NCBI RefSeq assembly: GCF_016658865.1 | Contig: NZ_CP067992.1 | Span: 1,445,001 to 1,509,000, forward strand | Origin: Streptococcus mitis | GTDB taxonomy: Bacteria; Bacillota; Bacilli; Lactobacillales; Streptococcaceae | DNA: 64,000 bases | Reading direction: 5' to 3' | In this document: positions 1-8,190 of the stretch, piece after piece | Layout: every line of letters starts with the position of its first letter | Numbering within the stretch: position 1 is the first letter of the stretch | The notes under the pieces: generated by a model | Databases searched by the model: none | What the model was told of the DNA's origin: nothing | Seen by the model: only the letters and a program-made list of their open reading frames with translations | Made by a program: the position numbers and the translations under genes

Positions 1-666
1 TTTTGCACTTCCGTGATAAACAGGGAACAGGGAACAATTATGAAATCTTATGCTTTCCTCTTGTTTGAGTTCCAATGCTTCTAATGATTTACCGGACATA
101 TATTTCTCTAAAAGGTCATCGTTTCCCTCTATTACCGTATCCCATTGTTCAGATTCGGTAAAGTTCGTCACACACATATTAGGATACAGTTCTACCTTCT
201 GTTTGATTACAATTTCGGCAGAAAGTTTCTCTTTAATATCCTGATAAACCGTTGATAAATCAATTCCATTTTGGTCAATCTTATTGATAAAAAAGATTGT
301 GGGAATCCCCATTTTCCTAAGTGCATGAAATAATATACGAGTTTGTGCTTGTACGCCATCTTTTGCAGAAATCAGTAGAATTGCCCCATCTAAAACTGAT
401 AATGAACGATATACTTCTGCTAAGAAATCCATATGTCCTGGCGTGTCTATGATGTTCACCTTCGTATTTTCCCACTGAAAAGAGGTTATCGCCGTCTGAA
501 TTGTAATTCCTCTCTGACGTTCTAAAAGCGTATTATCCGTTTTCGTTGTACCTCTGTCCACGCTTCCTAATTCTGTAATCGCTCCACTGTTATATAATAA
601 GCTTTCTGTTAAGGTAGTTTTTCCCGCATCAACATGAGCTAAAACTCCAATATTAATAATTTTCAT
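1..666 (-). CDS. tet(M): tetracycline resistance ribosomal protection protein Tet(M), N-terminal 222 residues
   Basis: Tet(M) is an EF-G-like GTPase that removes tetracycline from the ribosomal A site. The frame is open from the ATG at 664-666 to the window edge, so only about a third of the 639-residue protein is visible. The G1 P-loop (AHVDAGKTT), G2-region ERQRGIT, G3 (DTPGHMDF) and G4 (NKIDQ) motifs are intact, and the N-terminus [18 protein letters not shown] is characteristic. The ribosome binding site (ggagg) lies 8 bases upstream. The leader normally found between promoter and gene is shortened and lacks the attenuator (see findings). I see no frameshift in the visible part. Confidence 0.97.
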   Translation of the reverse strand, partial: MKIINIGVLAHVDAGKTTLTESLLYNSGAITELGSVDRGTTKTDNTLLERQRGITIQTAITSFQWENTKVNIIDTPGHMDFLAEVYRSLSVLDGAILLISAKDGVQAQTRILFHALRKMGIPTIFFINKIDQNGIDLSTVYQDIKEKLSAEIVIKQKVELYPNMCVTNFTESEQWDTVIEGNDDLLEKYMSGKSLEALELKQEESIRFHNCSLFPVYHGSAK

Positions 667-734
667 GTGATTTTCCTCCATTCAAAAGCCCAAAAGGGCA
701 TCCAATTATTTGTTCCCACTATCAAATTGACAGT

Positions 735-758
735 TTATTTAAGAATACCTTGCCGCAT
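735..758 (-). CDS. tet(M) upstream mini-ORF (7 codons, MRQGILK)
   Basis: A seven-codon ORF with a good Shine-Dalgarno (aaaaggag, complement of 768-775) sits at the start of the tet(M) transcript. As I recall, the Tn916 leader has this ORF followed by a 28-codon leader peptide (orf12) inside a terminator/antiterminator. Here the second ORF and hairpin are gone and this mini-ORF remains. Whether it is translated is unknown. Confidence 0.45.
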   Translation of the reverse strand: MRQGILK

Positions 759-789
759 ATTTATTAACTCCTTTTAAATAGATACTTAA

Positions 790-818
790 ATTATAGCACG
801 TAAGAGCATATTTGTAAA
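790..818 (-). promoter_or_regulatory. tet(M) promoter
   Basis: On the minus strand, TTTACA (complement of 813-818) and TATAAT (complement of 790-795) are separated by 17 bases. This matches the position of Ptet in Tn916, upstream of the mini-ORF and tet(M). Confidence 0.8.
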
Positions 819-887
819 GGAATCTCCAATTTTTTATCAAAGAGAGTACGTGATTACAAAATAGCTGTAATAATGTACCAATATTTG

Positions 888-1871
888 TTATTTTACAATC
901 TTCCAATTACTCCCGTTCTTTTCAAGTACCAAATCAAATTGAGATACCTGCGTTGCTTTGGTCTGCTGGTCGATATACTCCACTGTCAGCGATACCGTGA
1001 CTTGATTATCCTTACGATTGTGAATAGGATTTACCAGTTCTTGAAAGATGTACTCTTTTCCGATTGGTTTTAATATCCCGTCATTCACATAGTAGGAAAG
1101 TTCACTGGCTGTCGCTGTAGGATAGAGCTTGAAGAACGTCGTTAAAAACTCATTGATTTCATTGGTTGTAATGGAATCAACCGTCCCCTCACTTTCAATG
1201 GCTTTTGGTTTATAACTTGATTTCTTAGGTATGTTGGTAATGGTCGGATTCTTAACCAGTACCATATTTCCAGAACCATCTACATAGACACTCACTATAT
1301 AAGCAGAGTGGACGGTCTTTGTATTTTCTCCCTCTGTAATGAGCTGGTCTACACTGTAGGTTACATTAAACTCATTGTCGCCAGTTGGCTCTACCGTCCA
1401 TATCTGAAATCCTCTTACAGAAGACGATACAGGAATATCTTTGCGTACTGTATCAACATTGAGAGCTTGAAGTTCATCTGTCAGATAGCCTTTTAGACTT
1501 TCCATTCGATTATCAATGGACTTATCGGATTGCTCCCATGAATAGTAGACTTTCGCAAAGTTCTCTACAAAATTTTCTACATGATGAGTATCAACGTATT
1601 CCTTTTCTATGATAGTTGTTTCGTGAATAGTATGAGTATCTATAGCTGTAAAGTGCTTGAATATCGCAAAGCCGAAATGTTTTTCGCCAGCTTCAGCAGG
1701 AAACACCACCACAATATCATCTGCTCTTTGAACATCAGAATAGAGATTATAGCTTCTTGATAAGACAGTTAGCCGTCCGTTGATTCTTCGCTGAACGACT
1801 TTATCCTCGCCAGCAAATTCTAAATTGCCGAATGTTTTTTCCATGTTGGGAATCACAAATTTAAGTTCCAT
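888..1871 (-). CDS. chimeric ORF: N-terminus of Orf23 (DUF961) fused to C-terminus of TcpC/Orf13
   Basis: Residues 1-68 (starting MELKFVIPNM, to GEKHFGF) are the start of Tn916 Orf23, a DUF961 protein. From about residue 69 (AIFKHFTAID onward) the sequence is the extracytoplasmic part of TcpC, the conjugation channel protein encoded by orf13 next to tet(M). In intact elements these genes are separated by roughly ten transfer genes. The join at about 1667/1668 keeps the frame, giving a 327-residue ORF. TcpC has lost its cytoplasmic N-terminus and most or all of its membrane anchor, and Orf23 most of its length, so neither activity is expected. Assignments come from remembered family sequences. 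Confidence 0.82.
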   Translation of the reverse strand: MELKFVIPNMEKTFGNLEFAGEDKVVQRRINGRLTVLSRSYNLYSDVQRADDIVVVFPAEAGEKHFGFAIFKHFTAIDTHTIHETTIIEKEYVDTHHVENFVENFAKVYYSWEQSDKSIDNRMESLKGYLTDELQALNVDTVRKDIPVSSSVRGFQIWTVEPTGDNEFNVTYSVDQLITEGENTKTVHSAYIVSVYVDGSGNMVLVKNPTITNIPKKSSYKPKAIESEGTVDSITTNEINEFLTTFFKLYPTATASELSYYVNDGILKPIGKEYIFQELVNPIHNRKDNQVTVSLTVEYIDQQTKATQVSQFDLVLEKNGSNWKIVK

Positions 1872-1893
1872 ATTTTTACCTATCCTTTCTTTT

Positions 1894-1968
1894 TTATTGG
1901 CTGAATGAATGTTTGATGGTCTTAAAGAGTGGGGAACGACCTTTTGATTCTTGATTTTTTGTTTTCAT
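1894..1968 (-). CDS. small 24-codon ORF upstream of the Orf23 start
   Basis: A basic, 24-residue ORF beginning MKTKNQESKG ends 23 bases before the fusion gene. It has a purine-rich ribosome binding site (ggaagtgaac) just before its ATG. It sits where Tn916 maps place orf24. I do not know its function and cannot say it is translated. Confidence 0.4.
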   Translation of the reverse strand: MKTKNQESKGRSPLFKTIKHSFSQ

Positions 1969-1992
1969 AAGTTCACTTCCTTTCAAAATCGG

Positions 1993-2028
1993 GTAAAAAA
2001 ATAGACACCTCATTTTTTGAAGTGTCTA
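1993..2028 (-). terminator. Rho-independent-like hairpin at the entry of the element
   Basis: Arms tagacac (2002-2008) and gtgtcta (2022-2028), followed on the minus strand by seven T. Read in the direction of tet(M), it would stop transcripts entering from the element end before they reach the small ORF. Confidence 0.6.
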
Positions 2029-2212
2029 CCTATTAAATATTCAAATTTTATTGGAAGTATCTTTATATCTTCACTTTTCAAGGATAAATCGTCGTATCAA
2101 AGCTCATTCATAAGTAGTAAATTAGTAGTAAATTGAGTGGTTTTGACCTTGATAAAGTGTGATAAGTCCAGTTTTTATGCGGATAACTAGATTTTTATGC
2201 TATTTTTATATT

Positions 2213-2238
2213 AAAAAGACCGGATTGCTCCGATCTTT
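2213..2238 (-). terminator. terminator hairpin with GCAA loop, copy 1
   Basis: On the minus strand, AAAGA-T-CGGA, loop GCAA, TCCG-G-TCTTT, then T-rich sequence. It lies downstream of the VOC gene and directly abuts the Tn916 end. The same hairpin recurs at 2668-2693. Confidence 0.75.
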
Positions 2239-2305
2239 CAATAGTTCATATTCTCACATTCTGTTTTTAAGAATGGTTAAGGTTATCTTCAAATGATTAA
2301 GCGCC

Positions 2306-2653
2306 TTATTTCATACGATAAAAATCAATCACTAGACCAGCTGGACCTTTAACTAACAAGGACTCTGTTCCCCAATCGGTTACAGTTGGACCGTTTAAAA
2401 CCTGGATACCAAGCTCGTTCAACCGTTTGTAGTTCTGGTCTACATCCTCAACCTCGATATGAAGAATGATTCCTGACTGAAAATCTTCCAAAGGAATCAA
2501 ATGATTTTGGGACAACATCAGACAGTGACTGCCAATCGTAAATTGAGCAAAACTGTCATCAACATAATCGGATTTTTTATCCAAAATACGCTCCAAGTCA
2601 ACACAGACTTGGGGAACATCGGAAACGATAATATCTAATTGATTTAAATTCAT
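2306..2653 (-). CDS. VOC superfamily (glyoxalase/bleomycin-resistance fold) protein
   Basis: This 115-residue protein has the paired beta-alpha-beta-beta-beta pattern of a single VOC-domain protein (MNLNQLDIIVSDVP; GIILHIEVEDVDQ; LLVKGPAGLVIDFYRMK). The N-terminal half has no clear metal-binding histidine, although an ILHIEV histidine and the final DFY acidic position fit the fold, so the substrate cannot be named. A strong Shine-Dalgarno (ggagg, 7 bases upstream) supports the start. The spxB terminator ends just before this ribosome binding site and I see no promoter between, so expression probably depends on spxB read-through. Confidence 0.8.
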   Translation of the reverse strand: MNLNQLDIIVSDVPQVCVDLERILDKKSDYVDDSFAQFTIGSHCLMLSQNHLIPLEDFQSGIILHIEVEDVDQNYKRLNELGIQVLNGPTVTDWGTESLLVKGPAGLVIDFYRMK

Positions 2654-2667
2654 TTACTATCCTCCAT

Positions 2668-2693
2668 AAAAAGACCGGATTGCTCCGATCTTT
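2668..2693 (-). terminator. spxB terminator hairpin, copy 2
   Basis: The hairpin is identical in sequence to the one at 2213-2238: GCAA tetraloop, 9-10 bp stem, T tract on the minus strand. It lies about 115 bases after the spxB stop, beyond a RUP-like repeat. Confidence 0.75.
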
Positions 2694-2698
2694 TTAAG

Positions 2699-2804
2699 TT
2701 TCGCTCTAAGAAAATCAAAGAATAAACAAGGCATCGAACCGCAGGCAGTACTGAAGTACGGCAAGGTGAAGATAACACAGTTTACATTTGATTTTCGACG
2801 AGAG
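2699..2804. repeat. degenerate RUP-like intergenic repeat
   Basis: About 105 bases that align by eye with the RUP at 61193-61299: gctctaagaaaatcaaaga at one end, ccgcaggcagtactgaagtacggcaag in diverged form in the middle, tttgattttcgacgag at the other end. It lies in the 3' untranslated part of spxB between stop codon and terminator. Divergence suggests an old insertion. Confidence 0.65.
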
Positions 2805-2807
2805 GAA

Positions 2808-4583
2808 TTATTTAATTGCGCGTGATTGCAAACCTTCTTCTTCCAAGAAGAGGCGGAATGGTACGAGTTCTTCTGCTTCGTATTTTTCCTTGAAGGCTTT
2901 GATTGCTTCTTCTGAGTGAAGTTTTGGATCCAATTCAAGTACTTCTACTGGAAGTGGACGGTGTTCAGTGATGCGAGCATCGATAACAACAGTTTTACCT
3001 TCTTTGCTCAATTTAACAGCTTCTGCAACAACTGCATCGATGTCTTCGATACGGTCAACTGTAAATCCAACAGCTCCTTGAGCTTCAGCGATTTTCGCAT
3101 AGTCAGCATTAGGGAAGTCACAACCAAACAAGTGTTTGTTTGTGTCTTCGTATTTGTCCTTGATGAAGGCATATTTACCATTTGAGAAGACAACGTTGAT
3201 AACTGGAAGGTCATATTGAACGTTTGTGATAACGTCTGGGTAGCACATGTTGAATGCACCGTCACCCATGATGTTCCATACTTGGCGATCTGGATTGTCT
3301 TTCTTAGCAGCGATACCACCAGGAAGGGCAATACCCATTGTCGCAAAGAGTGGAGATGTACGCCACATGTTCTTAGGTGTCATGTGAAGGTGACGAGTAG
3401 ATGTTTGAGTAGTGTCACCTACGTCGATTGAGTAGATAGCGTCTTGATCAGCATGTTTGTTGATTGCATTGTAAACTTGATACAATTGCAATTCACCCTC
3501 AGTTTTACCTTCGAGTTTGTTCATGTAATCACGCCAGTTTTGGTTGTTCTTAACGTTTGCACGCCACCATGGAGTTGATTCAACTGGATTCACTTTGTCA
3601 AGGATTGCTTTCGCTGCTTGACCTGCGTCACCAAGGATTGAAGCGTCAAGGGCGTGACGTTTACCAAGTTTGTAAGGGTCAATATCAACTTGGATGAATT
3701 TTTCAGTGTTCTTGAATGCTTCATAAACTTCAGCAAATGGGAAGTTTGAACCAAGGAAAAGAACTGTGTCTGCTTCAAAGACCACTTCGTTGGCTGGTTT
3801 CCAACCAACACGGTAAGCAGAACCTGTCAAACCTTCATAGTTCCATTCGAAAGCTTCAAAGTTTTTACCAGTTGTGATGATTGGTGCTTTGATTTTACGT
3901 GACAATTCAGTAATCACTTCACCAGCTTTCACACCACCGTAACCAGCATAGATAACTGGACGTTCAGCATTGTTCAAGATTTCAACAGCTTTGTCGATTT
4001 CAACTTCGTTCAAAGCAGGAGCGATGAATGAACGCTCGTATGAACCTGATCCATAGTATGAGTTTTCGTCGATTTCTTGGAAACCGAAGTTTACTGGGAT
4101 TTCAACAACAGCTGGACCTTTTTTAGAAACTGCAGCACGGCAAGCTTCGTCAATAACTTTTGGCAATTGCTCAGCGTAAGCTACACGTTTGTTATATACA
4201 GCGATACCATTGTACATTGGGTTTTGGTTCAATTCTTGGAAAGCATCCATGTTGAGTTCGTTAACTGGACGTGATCCAAGGATTGCTAGGAATGGAGTGT
4301 TATCCATAGCTGCATCGTAAACACCGTTAATCAAGTGAGTCGCACCTGGACCACCTGAACCAACTGCAACCCCGATTGAGCCGCCGAATTTAGCTTGCAT
4401 AACCGCTGCAAGAGCACCTGTTTCTTCGTGGCGAACTTGCAAGAAACGGATATCTTTGTCTTCAGCCAAAGCATCCATCAATGAGCTGAGTGTTCCTGAT
4501 GGGATACCGTAGATTGTGTCTACGCCCCATGTTTTCAATACATTAAGCATTGCTGCAGATGCAGTAATTTTCCCTTGAGTCAT
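2808..4583 (-). CDS. spxB: pyruvate oxidase SpxB
   Basis: This TPP- and FAD-dependent enzyme converts pyruvate, phosphate and O2 to acetyl phosphate, CO2 and H2O2. It is the main peroxide source of these streptococci. The 591 residues match the known length. The N-terminal TPP domain has the catalytic glutamate in [10 protein letters not shown], the middle FAD domain starts around residue 190, and the C-terminal TPP domain has the signature [13 protein letters not shown] good ribosome binding site (ggaga) precedes the ATG. Two cre-like sites upstream suggest CcpA control. A copper operon lies upstream and transcribes towards it, separated by a terminator. I see no lesion. Confidence 0.98.
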   Translation of the reverse strand: MTQGKITASAAMLNVLKTWGVDTIYGIPSGTLSSLMDALAEDKDIRFLQVRHEETGALAAVMQAKFGGSIGVAVGSGGPGATHLINGVYDAAMDNTPFLAILGSRPVNELNMDAFQELNQNPMYNGIAVYNKRVAYAEQLPKVIDEACRAAVSKKGPAVVEIPVNFGFQEIDENSYYGSGSYERSFIAPALNEVEIDKAVEILNNAERPVIYAGYGGVKAGEVITELSRKIKAPIITTGKNFEAFEWNYEGLTGSAYRVGWKPANEVVFEADTVLFLGSNFPFAEVYEAFKNTEKFIQVDIDPYKLGKRHALDASILGDAGQAAKAILDKVNPVESTPWWRANVKNNQNWRDYMNKLEGKTEGELQLYQVYNAINKHADQDAIYSIDVGDTTQTSTRHLHMTPKNMWRTSPLFATMGIALPGGIAAKKDNPDRQVWNIMGDGAFNMCYPDVITNVQYDLPVINVVFSNGKYAFIKDKYEDTNKHLFGCDFPNADYAKIAEAQGAVGFTVDRIEDIDAVVAEAVKLSKEGKTVVIDARITEHRPLPVEVLELDPKLHSEEAIKAFKEKYEAEELVPFRLFLEEEGLQSRAIK

Positions 4584-4630
4584 AATGATAACTCTCCTTC
4601 AAATATTTTTAAATCTACTAAAAAAGGTTT

Positions 4631-4659
4631 CATATAGTTTTTGAAAACGTTTCAGTAAA
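4631..4659 (-). promoter_or_regulatory. spxB promoter with embedded cre site
   Basis: Candidate -35 TTTACT (complement of 4654-4659) and -10 TATATG (complement of 4631-4636), 17 bases apart. The palindrome TGAAAACGTTTCA (4642-4654), a near-perfect CcpA operator, lies inside the spacer, which predicts direct repression by CcpA. A second cre-like site is about 100 bases further upstream. Confidence 0.65.
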
Positions 4660-4742
4660 TTTTTACAATACTAATTTATCACATTTATTTTGACTTTACT
4701 AAGAATCTGCTCAGAAGTTTTTATTCTCTATTACAGTACAGT

Positions 4743-4757
4743 TTGAAAACGTTTTTA
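4743..4757. promoter_or_regulatory. second cre-like site upstream of spxB
   Basis: ttgaaaacgttttta matches the cre core (TGAAAACG) on one side and is degenerate on the other. It sits between the copA terminator and the spxB promoter. Confidence 0.5.
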
Positions 4758-4772
4758 GCTTCTGTTTTATAA

Positions 4773-4796
4773 TAAAAAGCGAGCAAGCCCGCTTTT
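4773..4796 (-). terminator. copA terminator
   Basis: On the minus strand, AAAAGCGGGC-TT-GCTCGCTTTTT forms a stable stem with a T tract. The stem begins inside the copA stop codon, so operon transcripts end immediately after the gene. Confidence 0.8.
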
Positions 4797-7038
4797 AATC
4801 TATTTTACTAAAGTTTAGTAAGAGTGAACTGGTCAGCACAGATACAGAACTAAAGGCCATAGCTAGACCTGCCAGTTCTGGATTGAGGGCCAGTCCAACA
4901 CCAGAAAAGACTCCTGCTGCAATCGGAATTCCGGCGACATTGTAGATAAAGGCCCAGAAAAGATTGAGCAGAATTCGATTAAAGGTTTTCTTACTCATGT
5001 CAAAGGCACGAACCACGCCTAGGAGGTTATTGGTTGTCAACACTAAATCTGCTGACTCGATAGCGATATCCGTTCCAGCTCCCATAGCAATCCCCACATC
5101 TGCTACACTAAGGGCAGGAGCGTCATTGATACCGTCCCCAACAAAGGCTACTTTGCCAGCCGCTTGTAGTTTATGGATTTCATGAGCTTTTTCTTCTGGC
5201 AAGACACCTGCAATTACCTCTTCGATTCCGATTTGATCTGCAATAGCACGCGCCACACCAGCATTGTCTCCTGTCAGCATGACTGTTTTAAGACCTCGTT
5301 TTTTCAACTGACTGATGGCAAGCTTAGCATTTTCCTTAGGAATATCTTGCAGAGCAAGCAAGCCTTTGATTTCATTCTCAACAGCCAAGAACACAACTGT
5401 CTTAGCTTCTTTTTCCAGTTCTTCTAGTTTTTCTTGATAAGTGCTAGAAATGTTCATGCCATCCAGCATTTTAGCATTTCCAAGCAGAACTTGTTTTCCA
5501 TTGATTTGCCCTGAGACACCTTTTCCGTGCAAGGCTTGGAAATTTTCAACAGTTTGAAGCTCAAGTCCAGCTTCACTCGCTCGTTTCACAACGGCTTCAG
5601 CCAGTGGGTGTTGAGAAGCTTCTTCCAAGGAAGCTGCCAATCCAAGCACTTCTACTTCGTCGCCGATGATATCTGTGACCACAGGTTTCCCTTCAGTCAA
5701 AGTTCCGGTCTTATCAAAGACGATAGTTTGAACTTTCTGGATTTCCTGTAGAACAGTTCCATTTTTGAGGAGAACTCCCATCTTGGCACTGCGACCTGTC
5801 CCCACCATAAGGGCCGTCGGTGTTGCAAGTCCCAATGCACAAGGGCAGGCAATAATCAGAACTGCTACTCCATAGAGAAGCGAAGACACAAAGCTCGCTC
5901 CAAGCACAACTACACTATCCCTGAGCAAGACGAACCAAACCCAAAAGGTCACAATCCCTAAAATGACAACTGCTGGGACAAAAATCCCTGAAATCTTATC
6001 CGTCAAGTCCTGAATCGGCGCACGACTTGTCTGAGCTTTCTTCACAAAATCCACAATCTGAGCCAAAACAGTCTCTGAACCAACTTTTTCTGCTCTAAAA
6101 ACAAGTGTTCCACTATTATTGATGGTTGAACCAATGACGGTATCTCCAACTGTCTTGTCCACAGGCAGACTCTCACCTGTCACCATAGACTCATCAATAC
6201 TAGAGATACCTTCTACTACGACACCATCAACCGCAATCTTTTCACCGGGACGCACTCGAATCAGGTCACCTACCTTGACTTGCTCCAAAGGGACTTGAAC
6301 ATAGTTATCCTCACGCATGACTTCTGCAGTTTTAGCCTGCAAGTCAAGTAATTTCTCCACAGCTTGGGAAGTATTTTTCCGCATTTTCTCCTCAAAAACG
6401 GCTCCCATAAGAACGAAGAAGAAGATAAAGGCAGCACTTTCAAAGTAAACGGGGAGGCCAGCGAAGAGGGCGACTAGGCTATAGAAATAGGCCACTAGGG
6501 TTCCCAGAGCAACCAAGGTATCCATGTTGGCATTGTGCTTTTTAAAACTAGCCCAAGCACTTTGGATATAAGGACCACCTGCTACTAGCATAATCGGTGT
6601 TGTGGCTAAAAAGGTGCCCCAACGCATGACTTGGTGACTAATTCCTCCTGTCGACATCCCAATCATGAGGATTACAAGAGGCACAGTAAAGATACTAGTA
6701 ATCCAAAAACGCTGTAAAAGTGATAGAGATTTTCGAGTCTTCTCAACAACTGTATAACTTCCCTTTTGCATCTTCATACCACAAGAAAAATCATGTTGAC
6801 CTAATTCTTGAGGTGTAAAACGAATGACTTTCTCTTCGTCTACGCCGATTGGTTCTAAGATGCCTTCTTCTTCAAACAGAATTTCCTTATAACAGTTTGA
6901 AGGAGTAGTACGATGAAAGGTGATCTCAGCTGGAATCCCTTTTTGAAGCTGTATATGAGCTGGATGGTAGCCTTTGTCTGCCGTGATACGGATTTTTTGA
7001 ACACCATTTTCAAGACTTGCTTTTACAATTTCAGTCAT
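4795..7038 (-). CDS. copA: copper-exporting P1B-type ATPase CopA
   Basis: CopA pumps Cu(I) out of the cell. Residues 1-95 are a cupredoxin-like domain (ligand-type end SCGMKM), not the usual CxxC ferredoxin-fold metal domain. It resembles the soluble part of the adjacent CupA. Membrane helices follow, with the Cu transit motif [10 protein letters not shown], the phosphorylation loop DKTGTLTEG, the HP motif in [10 protein letters not shown] and the hinge [10 protein letters not shown]. The 747-residue length fits the pneumococcal protein. It is the last gene of copY-cupA-copA, starting 9 bases after cupA with Shine-Dalgarno aggaga. Expression should be induced by copper through CopY. Confidence 0.97.
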   Translation of the reverse strand: MTEIVKASLENGVQKIRITADKGYHPAHIQLQKGIPAEITFHRTTPSNCYKEILFEEEGILEPIGVDEEKVIRFTPQELGQHDFSCGMKMQKGSYTVVEKTRKSLSLLQRFWITSIFTVPLVILMIGMSTGGISHQVMRWGTFLATTPIMLVAGGPYIQSAWASFKKHNANMDTLVALGTLVAYFYSLVALFAGLPVYFESAAFIFFFVLMGAVFEEKMRKNTSQAVEKLLDLQAKTAEVMREDNYVQVPLEQVKVGDLIRVRPGEKIAVDGVVVEGISSIDESMVTGESLPVDKTVGDTVIGSTINNSGTLVFRAEKVGSETVLAQIVDFVKKAQTSRAPIQDLTDKISGIFVPAVVILGIVTFWVWFVLLRDSVVVLGASFVSSLLYGVAVLIIACPCALGLATPTALMVGTGRSAKMGVLLKNGTVLQEIQKVQTIVFDKTGTLTEGKPVVTDIIGDEVEVLGLAASLEEASQHPLAEAVVKRASEAGLELQTVENFQALHGKGVSGQINGKQVLLGNAKMLDGMNISSTYQEKLEELEKEAKTVVFLAVENEIKGLLALQDIPKENAKLAISQLKKRGLKTVMLTGDNAGVARAIADQIGIEEVIAGVLPEEKAHEIHKLQAAGKVAFVGDGINDAPALSVADVGIAMGAGTDIAIESADLVLTTNNLLGVVRAFDMSKKTFNRILLNLFWAFIYNVAGIPIAAGVFSGVGLALNPELAGLAMAFSSVSVLTSSLLLNFSKID

Positions 7039-7047
7039 ATCATTCTC

Positions 7048-7419
7048 CTATTCTACAATCATCTTGCCGTGCATCATATTCATGCCACAAGAGAAACCAT
7101 ACTCTCCAGCCTGCTCAGGCGTGATTTCCACTACATACTCTTCACCCATTGGCAGGTCCGCATGTACACCAAAATCTGGAAAAACAATTTGGTCCAGACA
7201 GGGTGAAGGATCCTTGCGGTCAAAGACAATGCGGGCTGGCACTGATTTCTTGAGGATAATCAACTCAGGCGTATAGCCCCCCATGACTTCCACTCGAATC
7301 TCTTGGTAGCCCTTTTTTTGCTGGGCCTTTTGTCCAGATTTTTCAGGCTTTTTGAAAAACCAAAACAAGATAAAGGCGATAAGGGCAATACAAATAATGG
7401 TTACAATACTATTTAACAT
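7048..7419 (-). CDS. cupA: membrane-anchored copper chaperone CupA
   Basis: A single N-terminal membrane helix (about residues 4-22, IVTIICIALIAFILFWFF) is followed by a cupredoxin domain. The Cu(I) ligands are visible as DPSPCLDQ and the C-terminal SCGMNMMHGKM. The family is known to pass Cu(I) to the N-terminal domain of CopA. The 123 residues match the known protein. The Shine-Dalgarno aaaggag overlaps the copY stop region, indicating tight coupling in the operon. Confidence 0.95.
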   Translation of the reverse strand: MLNSIVTIICIALIAFILFWFFKKPEKSGQKAQQKKGYQEIRVEVMGGYTPELIILKKSVPARIVFDRKDPSPCLDQIVFPDFGVHADLPMGEEYVVEITPEQAGEYGFSCGMNMMHGKMIVE

Positions 7420-7429
7420 GACGTCTCCT

Positions 7430-7825
7430 TTACATACAATTACATTTTACTTCTGTTACAGCACTTGATTTCTTCTTAGAAATCACAGCTTCTAAGTCTT
7501 CCAAGTCAGCCTGAGTAAAATCACATTCAGCAATCAAATCAGCCAACAAGTTCTTAATCCTACGGGAACAAACCTTGTCTTTGATATCTTGGACAAGCAA
7601 ATCCCGACTTTGATCCAAAGTTAAAAGTGCTGAATAAACAAAGGACTTGCCTTCTTTTTTCCGAGTCAGGCATTCTTTCTCAACCAAACGAGCCAAAAGA
7701 GTTTGAATGGTCGACTTGGACCAGTCGAACCGCTCCGCCAGAACCCTAATCAAATCTGAACTAGTCTGCTCTCCTTGCATCCAAATAATCTTCATGACCT
7801 GCCATTCTGCATCTGAAATCTGCAT
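7430..7825 (-). CDS. copY: copper-responsive repressor CopY
   Basis: A BlaI/MecI/CopY-family winged-helix repressor. I place the start at MQISDAEWQVMKIIW, 7 bases after ggagg, giving 131 residues; an upstream in-frame start at 7855 would lie inside the operator. The helix-turn-helix is around residues 20-60 (SKSTIQTLLARLVEK). The C-terminus KCNCM supplies a CxC metal site, where Cu(I) displaces Zn(II) and lowers DNA affinity. Only one CxC is present, not the CxCxxxxCxC of the enterococcal protein. Two cop boxes lie directly upstream. Confidence 0.95.
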   Translation of the reverse strand: MQISDAEWQVMKIIWMQGEQTSSDLIRVLAERFDWSKSTIQTLLARLVEKECLTRKKEGKSFVYSALLTLDQSRDLLVQDIKDKVCSRRIKNLLADLIAECDFTQADLEDLEAVISKKKSSAVTEVKCNCM

Positions 7826-7843
7826 AATAACACCTCCAAAATC

Positions 7844-7895
7844 TACATTTGTCAATTACAATTATCAGTATACTCTTAAAATCTACATTTGTCAA
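7844..7895 (-). promoter_or_regulatory. cop operon promoter with two CopY operators
   Basis: On the minus strand, TTGACA (complement of 7890-7895), 17 bases, TATACT (complement of 7867-7872). Two identical gacaaatgta cop boxes occur at 7844-7853 and 7884-7893. The distal one overlaps the -35, the proximal one lies 40 bases downstream near the Shine-Dalgarno. The spacing of about four helical turns allows cooperative binding. Confidence 0.85.
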
Positions 7896-7987
7896 CTATA
7901 ATTTTTATTATTTTTTCGAAAAATAGAATTTTAACCATTTTATGAGAGATTTACAGTCAAATATTACTATATAAACTATAAAAATAT

Positions 7988-7995
7988 GCTATACT
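7988..7995 (+). promoter_or_regulatory. thiD extended -10 promoter
   Basis: tgctatact is an extended -10 element (TGnTATACT) about 20 bases before the TPP riboswitch. No good -35 is visible 17 bases upstream, as is usual for extended -10 promoters. Confidence 0.55.
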
Positions 7996-8013
7996 AAAGA
8001 AAAAAGAAAACAA

Positions 8014-8095
8014 CCACTAGGGGTGCGTAAAGCTGAGATTAACGACTGTTAGATCCCTTTGACTCAATCTAGGTAATGCTAGCTGATGGAAGTGG
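8014..8095 (+). promoter_or_regulatory. TPP riboswitch (THI element) of thiD
   Basis: P1 pairs ccact (8014-8018) with agtgg (8091-8095). The conserved ggggtgc, gctgagat, a ccctttga-type segment and ggtaatgctagctgatgga are all present in order. This pyrimidine-sensing/pyrophosphate-sensing fold switches off thiamine genes when TPP is bound. The 95 bases to thiD contain no obvious T-tailed terminator, so sequestration of the ggaggt Shine-Dalgarno is possible. Confidence 0.92.
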
Positions 8096-8190
8096 AAATG
8101 ATAATGGGGACTAGCAGTCTTCTATTGCCTTTCTAAAACAGACTAGCTTGTTCTTAAGAATACAAACTTCAGTTGGTTGGGAGGTTTTAG

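Larger units (their letters stand above)
1..2212 (-). mobile_element. Tn916-family element, left part, internally deleted
   Basis: Gene order from right to left is element end, tiny ORF, Orf23/Orf13 fusion, tet(M), which is the Tn916 order with the middle missing. The terminal 150 bases (about 2060-2212) match my recollection of a Tn916 end. They contain two perfectly tandem 11-bp repeats (agtagtaaatt, 2113-2123 and 2124-2134) that resemble the DR2 arm sites bound by the transposon integrase. The outer boundary is placed in the A/T-rich stretch at about 2205-2212, just before the host hairpin. The other end, with int and xis, lies outside the window. The loss of orf22 to orf14 should make the element unable to transfer itself. 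Confidence 0.85.

Noticed and set aside
2657..2938. 93-codon ORF overlapping the end of spxB and the RUP-like repeat
   Set aside because: It reads through the terminator and repeat in a frame with low-complexity lysine/serine content; no start signal.
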